This document shows, piece after piece, positions 50,470 to 58,581 of a stretch of DNA of 64,000 nt (position 1 is the first letter of the stretch; each line of letters opens with the position of its first letter). The notes under the pieces were generated by a model that saw only the letters and a program-made list of their open reading frames with translations, ran no database searches and was not told the origin of the DNA. Origin of the DNA: DASXMT01 sp963803065 (lineage in GTDB: Bacteria > Actinomycetota > Acidimicrobiia > Acidimicrobiales > RAAP-2); assembly GCA_963803065.1 (NCBI GenBank), contig CAWDKW010000008.1, forward strand, positions 62,001 to 126,000, given 5' to 3'. The translations under genes were made by a program, and so were the position numbers.

Positions 50470-52917
50470 TCAGATAAGGTCCTTGCGGCGCATCCACACC
50501 ATGATGAACCAACCCCAGATGGGGGGCAGGTAGGCGGTGAAGAGCCGCTGGGTGAACACGGCAGCGACGGCGGCGTTCTGAGGGATCCCGGCAGCCGACA
50601 GTCCGGCGATCATGCCGGCCTCGACCAGGCCCATGCCGCCAGGGACCGGCGACACGGCCCCCACCATCGACGCCAGGGTGATCACCACGAACAATACGGG
50701 CAGCGACAGGTGTTGGCCGAAGGCATGGAGCGCGGCGCCGAGAGCCAGGGCGATGAAGAGCTGTGCGCCCACGTTGCCCAGGACCACGGCCACCAGCTTG
50801 CGGGGCTGGCGGGCCAGGGTCTTCAGGTTCGACCACGCCGACAGGATGTGGGGCTTGAGCCTGTCGACCGCCAGATGGCGGATCTTGGGGATGAACCACG
50901 CCGCCCCGGCCAGGACCCCGACGCCGACCACGACGGCGAGGACGATCCACACCTCGTTGCCGCTCCCGGTCTCGGTCTGCTTGTTGCCGAAGTCGAGCGA
51001 GCCGATGGCGAACGGGAGGGAGATCAAGAACAGCAGGCCCTTGACCACCCAGCTCACGGTGCTGTCGAGCACGCCGGCGCTGACGGCCACCGTGGCGTCG
51101 TAGCCCCGTCTTTGGAAGAACCGGATGGTCATGGCCAAGGTGCCCATGGCCCCGCCCACCAGGGCAGTGAAGTTGTTGGCGAACTGCAGCTGGGTCACCG
51201 CTCCGAGCGGCATCTCGCCCGGCACCGCACCAGTGAGGGCCCATGCCTTGGCGAAGTTGGGCACCTGGCTGAAGACGAACACCACCGCCACCCACCCCCA
51301 CGCCGCGCCCTCCAACGTGCTGAACGAGCTCGAGACATCGGCCAGCACGCCGACCAATGCCCAGATCCCGATGATGGAGCCCACGATGAGCACCAGGTTG
51401 GTGATGCTGACCCGCTTCAGCTCGGTCAGCTCGGGAAGCTCGACGCCGGCCTTCGAAGCACAGCGCTCTCGGAGGGTCTTCAGCAGCTCCTTGTCGTGAT
51501 GGACGGCCTTGATTACCAGCGGGTCGAGGCCGGCCGGTTGCAGGCACAGCAAGACCGCCTCCATGGTGGGCCCGTCGAGGGTGCGGTGTGCCGCCTCCGC
51601 TGTCCGCTCGGCCCCGACGACCAGCGCGCAGGTGGCCATGGCGCCGGCCAGATCGAGGTCGAGGCGCCTCGAGGGGGCACCGGATGAGGCCTTCCTGAAG
51701 TCGGTCAGGCCAACCGAGCCGTCGCTGCCCATGAGCAGGGCCCGGGGACTGATCCCACCGTGGGACACATCGGCCCTGCGGAGCTCGAGCATGGTCGAAA
51801 GCACGGCGTCGAGCACGGCGTCGGACACGTCGCTCGCCTCGAGCTCGCCAAACGGCCGGCCGGGCGGCGGCTCGGTCACCAGCAGGGCGTCGCGGGCGGG
51901 ACCGCCGATACCCGAGGCGACGATCCTCGGAGCGCGGACGCCCAGATGCCCGGTCACCAGCGTGAGGTAGGCCTCGTGCTCGACCTGTTGGAGCCGGGTC
52001 AACTGCAGGGTGGGCCCCGAGTCGCGATAGACGAAGAACCTCCAGACCTTGGCCAACCACTGGGCGCTGGCGGCGTCGCGTCCGTACACCGACACGTCGA
52101 GGTCGGACCCGCCCTCACCTCGGCCCGAGTACCGGGCTACCCCCCATACCTGATCCTGGATGGCAGCGATGTCGGCCATATCCACCCCGAGATCGGCCAG
52201 CGAATCGCCGACCTCGAACGGGGAGGGAAGGCCCACGGGCGAACCGAAGATCAGATTGACGCCTGCAGCCATGCCCCATCCCAGGGCGAGGCTGACGATG
52301 ACGTTGAAGGGAAGGCCGGCCCCGACGACCACGGTGCTGACTGAGGCCAACGCCACCAAGTACACCACCAGCCGGCGCCAGGCCCGGTTGAGGTAGGGCG
52401 ACGCGATCGTGACCACGGCCACCGTCACCGCCACCCGGGCGAGGGGGTAGCCCTGGTTCACATCGCCTAAGCCTTGGATGGGAGCGCGCCCACCGTTCGC
52501 ACCCAGCACCCAGCCGGCGATGCCGCATCCCAGCCAGGCCACCGCCCCGGCCAGCACGGCATTGCGGGCCAAGGTCGTCCGTCGGCCGAGGAGAGCCATG
52601 AGCAACAGCGCCACGATCACGCCCAGGGTGCCGGCGTACCAGACGGTGGTGACCAACCACTTGATGCCCTGGGGAGCAGCGTGGAGGAACTTCTCCAGTC
52701 GGAGCTCGGGGGACGAGTCTGCTCGGACGACGAGGCTGCCGACCACCACGATGACGAGGGCCAGCCCGAGCCTGAGGGCGTCGGATGCCCGCCTCCGGGT
52801 GGAGCCGTCCCCGGCGGGGGCGAAGACGATGGCGCGCCATCGCCGCCTCGACCGTTGACGGCCGGGATGGGCCACGCCACTCGGCGAATCGACTGCGAGC
52901 TCCGTGGTCACCGGCAC
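50470..52917 (-). CDS. membrane protein: PAP2-like N-terminus, pseudokinase centre, lysylphosphatidylglycerol synthase-type TM domain
   Basis: An 815-residue protein in three parts. Residues about 40-230 hold six membrane segments resembling a PAP2-type region but without its catalytic histidines. Residues about 250-470 are a soluble kinase-like fold: SHGGISPRALL (385-395) stands where kinases have HRDLKPxN and LTDF (404-407) where they have DFG, so the catalytic aspartate is lost and it is a pseudokinase. Residues about 500-815 are the LPG_synthase_TM/UPF0104 multi-span domain (NNFTALVGGAMGT; ASMVGAVSPVPGGMGLVEA), a flippase-like fold. It probably moves or modifies a polyprenyl- or phospholipid-linked substrate at the membrane. 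GTG start; convergent with the glycan operon. Confidence 0.82.
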   Translation of the reverse strand: MPVTTELAVDSPSGVAHPGRQRSRRRWRAIVFAPAGDGSTRRRASDALRLGLALVIVVVGSLVVRADSSPELRLEKFLHAAPQGIKWLVTTVWYAGTLGVIVALLLMALLGRRTTLARNAVLAGAVAWLGCGIAGWVLGANGGRAPIQGLGDVNQGYPLARVAVTVAVVTIASPYLNRAWRRLVVYLVALASVSTVVVGAGLPFNVIVSLALGWGMAAGVNLIFGSPVGLPSPFEVGDSLADLGVDMADIAAIQDQVWGVARYSGRGEGGSDLDVSVYGRDAASAQWLAKVWRFFVYRDSGPTLQLTRLQQVEHEAYLTLVTGHLGVRAPRIVASGIGGPARDALLVTEPPPGRPFGELEASDVSDAVLDAVLSTMLELRRADVSHGGISPRALLMGSDGSVGLTDFRKASSGAPSRRLDLDLAGAMATCALVVGAERTAEAAHRTLDGPTMEAVLLCLQPAGLDPLVIKAVHHDKELLKTLRERCASKAGVELPELTELKRVSITNLVLIVGSIIGIWALVGVLADVSSSFSTLEGAAWGWVAVVFVFSQVPNFAKAWALTGAVPGEMPLGAVTQLQFANNFTALVGGAMGTLAMTIRFFQRRGYDATVAVSAGVLDSTVSWVVKGLLFLISLPFAIGSLDFGNKQTETGSGNEVWIVLAVVVGVGVLAGAAWFIPKIRHLAVDRLKPHILSAWSNLKTLARQPRKLVAVVLGNVGAQLFIALALGAALHAFGQHLSLPVLFVVITLASMVGAVSPVPGGMGLVEAGMIAGLSAAGIPQNAAVAAVFTQRLFTAYLPPIWGWFIMVWMRRKDLI

Positions 52918-52972
52918 ATCTCAGCACACCGTCACGACCGGGGCTTTGGCATTCCCACGCGGGCCCGTGTCC

Positions 52973-53641
52973 TCAGGGCCGAGGGCCGAGACAGGGCGCC
53001 GCGGCCAATCCTCCGAACCGGCGGAGCTGCCCGAAGCGCCCGAGGCGCCCGACGTTCACCCCGACCTCGGCGGCCGAGAGCATCTTGAGATCGCCCCGGC
53101 TGTTGCCGTAGGCCCACAGTCGCCCGGCCGGCTCCTCCTCGCCGATCCACGCCCGCAAGCGGCGCAGCTTCTCCTCACCGCGGCAGTTCTTGCCGTCGTA
53201 TCGACCGGTCAGGGCTCCGTTCGGTCCAACTTCGAGCCGGGTGGCGATCACCGCATCGGCTCCCAGCTGCGCTCCGGCCGGGCCGACGTAACACTCAGGC
53301 GAGGCAGAGACGATGACGACCCGGTCACCCCGCGTGCGGTGCCAGTCGAACCGGCGCCGAACGTCGTCCCGGAGGTGCCGGGCCAGGTGCTCGCGGGCAA
53401 AGGCAGCCGACACCGAGCGCAGGTGCTCGACGCTCACCCCGGCGAGCACCCGTTCGAAGAGCTCCTCTTTGTTCCTGTCGGCGACGGACCCCCCGGCCAC
53501 GGCGGCGTGCAGGAGCCGCGGGCTGAGCCCCAGCGCGGCGTCGACGACGGCCCGGCGATCGCGCACGGCCACCAGAAAGGCGAACACACTGCCCCCGTTG
53601 GTCAACGTCCCGTCGAAGTCGAAGGCGGCGACGTCGGTCAC
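52973..53641 (-). CDS. HAD-superfamily phosphatase (subfamily IB, SerB-like)
   Basis: A 222-residue HAD hydrolase: motif I AFDFDGTLTNGGS, motif II VIVSASPECYV, motif III lysine in GKNCRGEEKLRRL and motif IV YGNSRGDLKML. The nucleophile aspartate is the first of DFDGT. These enzymes dephosphorylate small metabolites such as phosphoserine or glycan/lipid phosphates. The GTG at 53641 overlaps the crotonase stop (GTGA), so they share a transcript; no functional link between the two is evident. Confidence 0.88.
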   Translation of the reverse strand: MTDVAAFDFDGTLTNGGSVFAFLVAVRDRRAVVDAALGLSPRLLHAAVAGGSVADRNKEELFERVLAGVSVEHLRSVSAAFAREHLARHLRDDVRRRFDWHRTRGDRVVIVSASPECYVGPAGAQLGADAVIATRLEVGPNGALTGRYDGKNCRGEEKLRRLRAWIGEEEPAGRLWAYGNSRGDLKMLSAAEVGVNVGRLGRFGQLRRFGGLAAAPCLGPRP

Positions 53642-54522
53642 GGGCCAGCCCCGCCGGGCGGGTCGCCCGTTGGGAGGTCGACGGCCGCCCCGGCCCGCCC
53701 CGCTCCCGATGCGAACCGGGCCGCGCCCTCGATCGCCTGAGCCGACGACAGGCTGTCCAGACCGAGCCTGGTCTCGGCCATCAGGGCGTCGTGCTCGGAC
53801 AGACCCCACTGACCGAGGAGCGACCGACGATCGCTGCGCAGGCAGACCTGGGGGAGGGCGGCAAGCTCCCCGGCCAACCCGAGGGCAGCCTCGAGCGCCT
53901 GGCCGGGCGCCACCACGCGGTTGGCCAGACCCATGCGCAGGGCTTCGTCGGCGCCCACCTCCCTTCCGGTGAGCACCATGTCGAGGGCCTGGCTCTGGCC
54001 GATCAGACGGGGCAGCCGTACCGTCCCCCCGTCGACCAAGGGAATCCCGAAGCGCCGGCAGAACACGCCGAAGACGGCGTCCGAGGCCACCACCCGGAGG
54101 TCGCACCAGATGGCCAGCTCCAGGCCACCGGCCACGGCGTAGCCCTCCACGGCAGCAAGGACCGGCTTGGACGTCACCAATCGGGTCGGCCCCATCGGGC
54201 CCCGGCCTTCTTCTCTGACCGGTCGGGGTTCTCCCTCCGAGAAGGCCTTCAGGTCGGCTCCGGCGCAGAACGTGCCACCGGCGCCGGTGAGCACGGCGAC
54301 CCGTGCACCGTCGTCGCCGTCGAAGGCCTCGAAGGCCTGGAGCAGCAGCTTCGCCGTCGACCCGTCGACCGCGTTCCGTCGGTGAGGCCGGTTGATGGCC
54401 ACCACGGTGACCGGGCCCTGGCGGGTGACCAGGACCGAGTCAGGCGGCTGACCCCCGGGATCCTCGGTCACGCGACAGCTCGGGTCGAACGGGTGTGCAC
54501 GGAGGCGATTCTCGCAGACCAC
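53638..54522 (-). CDS. enoyl-CoA hydratase/isomerase family protein
   Basis: A crotonase of up to 294 residues: FCAGADLKAFS and EGYAVAGGLELAIWCD oxyanion segments. The active-site strand reads VFCRRFGIPLVDGGTVRLPRLIG; the hydratase glutamate is not at its normal place, but GGTVRLPR is close to the family GGTQRL. The start is uncertain: GTG at 54522 or the in-frame GTG at 54471 (after which the usual N-terminal strand begins); neither has a good ribosome site. Divergent from the peroxiredoxin gene. Confidence 0.82.
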   Translation of the reverse strand: MVCENRLRAHPFDPSCRVTEDPGGQPPDSVLVTRQGPVTVVAINRPHRRNAVDGSTAKLLLQAFEAFDGDDGARVAVLTGAGGTFCAGADLKAFSEGEPRPVREEGRGPMGPTRLVTSKPVLAAVEGYAVAGGLELAIWCDLRVVASDAVFGVFCRRFGIPLVDGGTVRLPRLIGQSQALDMVLTGREVGADEALRMGLANRVVAPGQALEAALGLAGELAALPQVCLRSDRRSLLGQWGLSEHDALMAETRLGLDSLSSAQAIEGAARFASGAGRAGAAVDLPTGDPPGGAGP

Positions 54523-54618
54523 CGCAGCCGGCGGGGTCGGGAGGTCCGGTCTGCGAACGGTTCGACCCCGGCCCCTCTAAACTCGACCCACTCGGTCGAC
54601 AATAAGAGGGCGATCGTC

Positions 54619-54624
54619 TACGCT
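54619..54624 (+). promoter_or_regulatory. candidate -10 (TACGCT) for the peroxiredoxin gene
   Basis: TACGCT lies 60 bp before the ATG at 54685 in the divergent gap. A full AGGAGGA ribosome site is present further down (54671-54677), so this message is leadered. Confidence 0.35.
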
Positions 54625-54684
54625 GGGTCGGACTCCGAGATCCACAGATCCCACGACACGCTCACAGCACAGGAGGAGCATCAC

Positions 54685-55320
54685 ATGGCAATTCGTCTGG
54701 GCGACACCGCCCCTGACTTCACGGCCGAGACGACCGAGGGGACCATCAACTTCCACGACTACCTGGGTGACAGCTGGGGGATCCTCTTCTCCCACCCGAA
54801 GGACTTCACGCCCATCTGCACCACCGAGCTGGGCGCCTTCTCCAAGGCCAAGCCCGAGTTCGACAAGCGGAACACCAAGCTCATCGGCCTCTCGGTCGAT
54901 GACGTCACCTCGCACGGCAAGTGGGCATCGGACATCGAGGAGACCCAGGGCTCGGCCCTGAACTTCCCCCTGATCGGCGATGAGGACCGCAAGGTCGCCG
55001 ATCTCTACGACATGATCCATCCGAACGCCAACGACACCCTGACGGTGCGGTCCGTCTTCATCATCGGCCCGGACAAGAAGGTCAAGCTGACCCTCACCTA
55101 CCCGGCGTCGACCGGTCGGAACGTCGACGAGATCCTCCGGGTCCTCGACTCGCTCCAGCTGACCGCCGACTATCAGGTGGCCACCCCGGTGAACTGGAAG
55201 GACGGTGACGACGTGGTCATCGCCGGCTCCGTGTCCGACGAGGACGCCAAGGAGAAGTTCCCCAAGGGGTACAAGGCGGTCAAGCCGTACCTGCGGGTGA
55301 CCCCCCAGCCCAACCGGTAG
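54685..55320 (+). CDS. 1-Cys peroxiredoxin (Prx6-type)
   Basis: A 211-residue thiol peroxidase. Peroxidatic Cys45 lies in HPKDFTPICTTELG, the Prx6-class variant of the PxxxT/SxxC motif, and the C-terminal extension (ADYQVATPVNWKDGDDVV) is the hallmark of that class. It reduces H2O2 or organic and lipid hydroperoxides. No second conserved cysteine is seen, so reduction must use an external thiol such as mycothiol (inference). ATG at 54685 with AGGAGGA 8 bp upstream. A 34-bp palindrome follows the gene. Confidence 0.93.
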   Translation: MAIRLGDTAPDFTAETTEGTINFHDYLGDSWGILFSHPKDFTPICTTELGAFSKAKPEFDKRNTKLIGLSVDDVTSHGKWASDIEETQGSALNFPLIGDEDRKVADLYDMIHPNANDTLTVRSVFIIGPDKKVKLTLTYPASTGRNVDEILRVLDSLQLTADYQVATPVNWKDGDDVVIAGSVSDEDAKEKFPKGYKAVKPYLRVTPQPNR

Positions 55321-55395
55321 GCCCCATCGAAGAACTGCTGCCGGCCAGTCGAGCCGGGGCCCTTGCCCCCCACCGGGAGGCGGGCCAGCCAGCGA

Positions 55396-55429
55396 GGCAC
55401 GGATCCGGCCCGCGGGCCGGATCCGTGCC
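55396..55429. terminator. 34-bp perfect palindrome after the peroxiredoxin gene
   Basis: Each half is 17 bp (GGCACGGATCCGGCCCG and its exact complement). It would form a long, very stable hairpin 75 bp past the stop. No U-tract follows; it is probably a hairpin-type terminator. Confidence 0.6.
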
Positions 55430-55584
55430 GTTGCGCCACGATGTCCCCGGCGGGCTCGGCTCGTCCGGCCAGCACTTCTGCTAGCATTATCGGTGAGGTG
55501 CGCCCCATCGGAGGGCCCCTGTCGGTGGCACCCTTCTGGAGATTCGGCCACCGGCAACGACATCCCAGAGGTCTTTACCCGCAT

Positions 55585-55842
55585 ATGCCCGACAAGCAGG
55601 CCACAATTTCCGAATACCGCCTCCACGAGACGGACACCGGTTCACCCGAGGTACAGGTCGCGATCCTCACCGAGCGCATCTCCCACCTCACCGAGCACCT
55701 CAAAGTGCACAAGGGCGACCACCACACCCGACGGGGGCTGTTGAAGCTCATCGGCCGGCGGAGGCGTCTCTTGGACTACGTGAGGGACAACGACGTCGAG
55801 CGCTACCGGACCATCATCAGCCGACTCGGCCTGCGTCGCTGA
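55585..55842 (+). CDS. rpsO: 30S ribosomal protein S15
   Basis: An 85-residue S15: TGSPEVQVAILTERI, HLKVHKGDHHTRRGLLKLIG and RRRLLDYVRDND are all diagnostic. It binds the central domain of 16S rRNA. The ATG at 55585 has no strong ribosome site; the preceding 90-nt leader (from a TAGCAT -10 at about 55492) may hold the structure through which S15 usually represses its own translation. A strong hairpin separates it from pnp, the conserved next gene. Confidence 0.97.
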   Translation: MPDKQATISEYRLHETDTGSPEVQVAILTERISHLTEHLKVHKGDHHTRRGLLKLIGRRRRLLDYVRDNDVERYRTIISRLGLRR

Positions 55843-55854
55843 GCGCCAGTTCTC

Positions 55855-55884
55855 GTCATCGCCCGGCCTCGGCCGGGCGATGAC
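55855..55884. terminator. long hairpin between rpsO and pnp
   Basis: GTCATCGCCCGGCC (55855-55868) pairs perfectly with GGCCGGGCGATGAC (55871-55884), 14 bp with a 2-nt apex, 12 bp after the rpsO stop. Likely an attenuating terminator that lowers pnp relative to rpsO. Confidence 0.65.
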
Positions 55885-55982
55885 AATTCCGTCGGCCCTT
55901 GCCGGCGGAGCAGTACGTCGGCCAGCCGCCACGGCGGTCGACCGGCTCACAAACCAATCAGGGCTCCCTCAGGGGTCAGTCA

Positions 55983-56044
55983 CCAGTTGCCGAACACCCG
56001 GCTTTCGCCCAGCGGAGACGGGGTGCTCGACCACTGGCAACTGG
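55983..56044 (+). promoter_or_regulatory. long stem-loop in the pnp leader
   Basis: CCAGTTGCC (55983-55991) pairs with GGCAACTGG (56036-56044), and the inner GAACACCC pairs with GGGTGCTC with one mismatch, giving a long interrupted stem just upstream of the AAGGAG ribosome site. In E. coli the pnp leader forms such a stem, cut by RNase III and then used by PNPase to repress itself; the same could hold here. Confidence 0.55.
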
Positions 56045-56075
56045 CTCGGGACGCCCCCGAGAAACAAGGAGCGTC

Positions 56076-58541
56076 ATGACCGACGCCATCACCGTATCGG
56101 CACCCATCAGTGGCACCGATCGCACACTTACCTTTGAAGCGGGCAAGCTCGCCCAGTTGGCCGACGGCGCAGTACTCGGGCGCATCGGCGACACCATCCT
56201 CCTGGCTACGGCCACGGCGTCGCGGTCGGTTCGGGAGGGGACGGACTTCTTCCCCCTCACCGTCGACATCGAGGAGCGGACCTACGCGGCAGGGAAGATC
56301 CCCGGGTCATTCTTCCGCCGGGAGGGCAAGTCCTCCGACCAGGCCATCCTGACCGACCGGCTGATCGACCGCCCGCTGCGGCCCTCGTTCCCCAAGGGCT
56401 TCCGCAACGAGGTCCACATCGTGGGCACCATCCTCGGGGCCGACCAGGTGAACCCGCACGACGTGCTGGCCATCAACAGCGCGTCGGCGGCGTTGATGTT
56501 GTCCGGCATCCCCTTCGACGGGCCCATCGGTGCGGTCCGAATCGCCTATTCGACCGAGGGCACCTGGATCCCTCACCCCAGCTTTCAAGAGGGCGAGGAC
56601 TCGACCTTCGAGCTGGTCGTGGCCGGGAGGGCGCTGAGCGACGCCGATGACGCCGACATCGCCATCATGATGGTCGAGGCCGGTGGCACCGAACGCTCCT
56701 GGCAGTACTACGAGGAGGGCGCTCCCCGGGTGACCGAGGACGTGCTGACCGAGGGACTGGAGGCGGCCAAGACCTGGATCCGCGAGTCGATCGTCCTCCA
56801 GCGCCAACTGGTGGCGGCGTTCGTCGACGCCCGAGGCCCCATCGAGGCCCTGGAGTTCTCGACCTTCGCCGACTACGGCGACGACGTCTGGGACCGGGTG
56901 GCCGCGGTCGGGACCGACCTGGTCCAAAAGGCCAACGGCTTCACGGCCAAGGCCGAGCGCAACGCAGCACTGGACGAGGCGACGACGTCGATCGTCGCCT
57001 CGTTGGCCACCGAGTTCCCCGATCGGGAGCGCGAGATCAAAGCGGCGGTCAGGGGCCTGACCAAGAAGCTGGTCCGGAAGCGGATCGTCGAAGAGGGGCT
57101 CCGGATCGACGGCCGAACCACGTCGCAGATCCGCCCGCTGTCGGCCGAGGTGGACCTGCTCCCCACCGCCCACGGCTCGGCGTTGTTCCAGCGGGGCGAG
57201 ACCCAGGTGCTGAACGTGACCACGCTGGGGATGCCCAGGATGAACCAGCTCCTGGACACCATCACGCCGGTCGAGACCAAGCGGTACATGCACCACTACA
57301 ACTTCCCGCCCTTCTCCACCGGCGAGACGGGCTTCATGCGGGGCCCGAAGCGCCGGGAGATCGGCCACGGCTTGCTGGCCGAGCGAGCTCTCCTGCCCGT
57401 CGTCCCCTACGAGGAGGACTTCCCCTACACCCTCCGCCTGGTGTCGGACGTCCTGTCCTCCAACGGCTCGACCTCGATGGCCTCGGTGTGCGGGTCGTCA
57501 CTGTCGATGATGGCGGCCGGCGTGCCCCTCAAGGCACCGGTGGCCGGTATCGCCATGGGCCTCGTCTACGACGAGGGGACGTATGTGACCCTGACCGACA
57601 TCCTCGGGACCGAGGATGCCTTCGGGGACATGGACTTCAAGGTGGCCGGCACCGAGGACTCGGTCACCGCCCTCCAGCTCGACACCAAGATCGACGGCCT
57701 CCCCGCCGACGTGCTGTCCAAGGCCCTGCACCAGGCAAAGGAGGCTCGCCTGACCATTCTCGAGGTCATGGCCGAGGCCATCCCCGGTCCCCGTGACCAC
57801 GTGGCCGACTCCGCGCCGAAGATCGTCTCCTTCGAGATCCCCATGGACAAGATCGGTGAGGTCATCGGGCCCAAGGGCAAGGTCATCAACGCGCTGCAGC
57901 AAGAGACCGGCGCCGATATCGCCGTCGACGACGACGGCATGGTCGGGACGGTCACCATCGGCGCCAAGGACGGCACCGCCGTCGAGGAGGCGCGGCGACG
58001 GATCGCCACCATCCTCGACCCGCCGCTGGCCGAGGTCGGCGCCGTCTATCCGGGCAAGGTGGTCAACATCACCAAGTTCGGGGCCTTCGTCAACATCCTC
58101 CCCGGCCGGGACGGACTGCTGCACATCTCCAAGATCGGCCAGGGCAAGCGGGTCGAGCGCGTCGAGGACGTGCTCGAACTGGGCCAGAGCGTCGAGGTGA
58201 AGGTGGACGACATCGACCCCCAGGGCAAGGTCTCGCTGTCCCTGGCCGGCGACCCGCCGGCCGCCGATGTCGGCGGTGGCAACGGCAGCAGGGAGCGTTC
58301 AGGCGACCGACCGGCCCGGGACGACCGGGCCGACCGCGGCCGGCGGGACGACCGTGGTGACCGCGGCAACCGGGGCAGTGGCAACGCCACCCCAGCCCCC
58401 TCGTCGGCTGCGTCGTTCGAGGATGCCTTCCAGGCCGAGCTGGTCGAGGAGTTCGGCGACCTCGGTCCCGAGGCCGCCACGGCTCCGAGCGAGCAGTCGG
58501 GTGGGGGCGATCGCCGTCGGGGCGGACGCCGCCGTCGGTGA
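56076..58541 (+). CDS. pnp: polyribonucleotide nucleotidyltransferase (PNPase)
   Basis: An 821-residue 3'-5' exoribonuclease/polymerase. The first RNase PH-like core (about 10-230) includes FFPLTVDIEERTYAAGKIPG and RLIDRPLRP; the second (about 340-580) carries FPPFSTGETGFMRGPKRREI and the active-site DILGTEDAFGDMDFKVAGT. KH domain with IGPKGKVINALQ, then an S1 domain (GKVVNITKFGAFVNILPGRD). An arginine-, glycine- and aspartate-rich tail of about 85 residues follows, longer than in E. coli, ending in RRRGGRRRR-like sequence, perhaps for RNA or protein contacts. ATG at 56076 with AAGGAG. Confidence 0.97.
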   Translation: MTDAITVSAPISGTDRTLTFEAGKLAQLADGAVLGRIGDTILLATATASRSVREGTDFFPLTVDIEERTYAAGKIPGSFFRREGKSSDQAILTDRLIDRPLRPSFPKGFRNEVHIVGTILGADQVNPHDVLAINSASAALMLSGIPFDGPIGAVRIAYSTEGTWIPHPSFQEGEDSTFELVVAGRALSDADDADIAIMMVEAGGTERSWQYYEEGAPRVTEDVLTEGLEAAKTWIRESIVLQRQLVAAFVDARGPIEALEFSTFADYGDDVWDRVAAVGTDLVQKANGFTAKAERNAALDEATTSIVASLATEFPDREREIKAAVRGLTKKLVRKRIVEEGLRIDGRTTSQIRPLSAEVDLLPTAHGSALFQRGETQVLNVTTLGMPRMNQLLDTITPVETKRYMHHYNFPPFSTGETGFMRGPKRREIGHGLLAERALLPVVPYEEDFPYTLRLVSDVLSSNGSTSMASVCGSSLSMMAAGVPLKAPVAGIAMGLVYDEGTYVTLTDILGTEDAFGDMDFKVAGTEDSVTALQLDTKIDGLPADVLSKALHQAKEARLTILEVMAEAIPGPRDHVADSAPKIVSFEIPMDKIGEVIGPKGKVINALQQETGADIAVDDDGMVGTVTIGAKDGTAVEEARRRIATILDPPLAEVGAVYPGKVVNITKFGAFVNILPGRDGLLHISKIGQGKRVERVEDVLELGQSVEVKVDDIDPQGKVSLSLAGDPPAADVGGGNGSRERSGDRPARDDRADRGRRDDRGDRGNRGSGNATPAPSSAASFEDAFQAELVEEFGDLGPEAATAPSEQSGGGDRRRGGRRRR

Positions 58542-58581
58542 CCAACGCTGTCGGTCCGCCGACAGCAGGAGCACCGACCCG

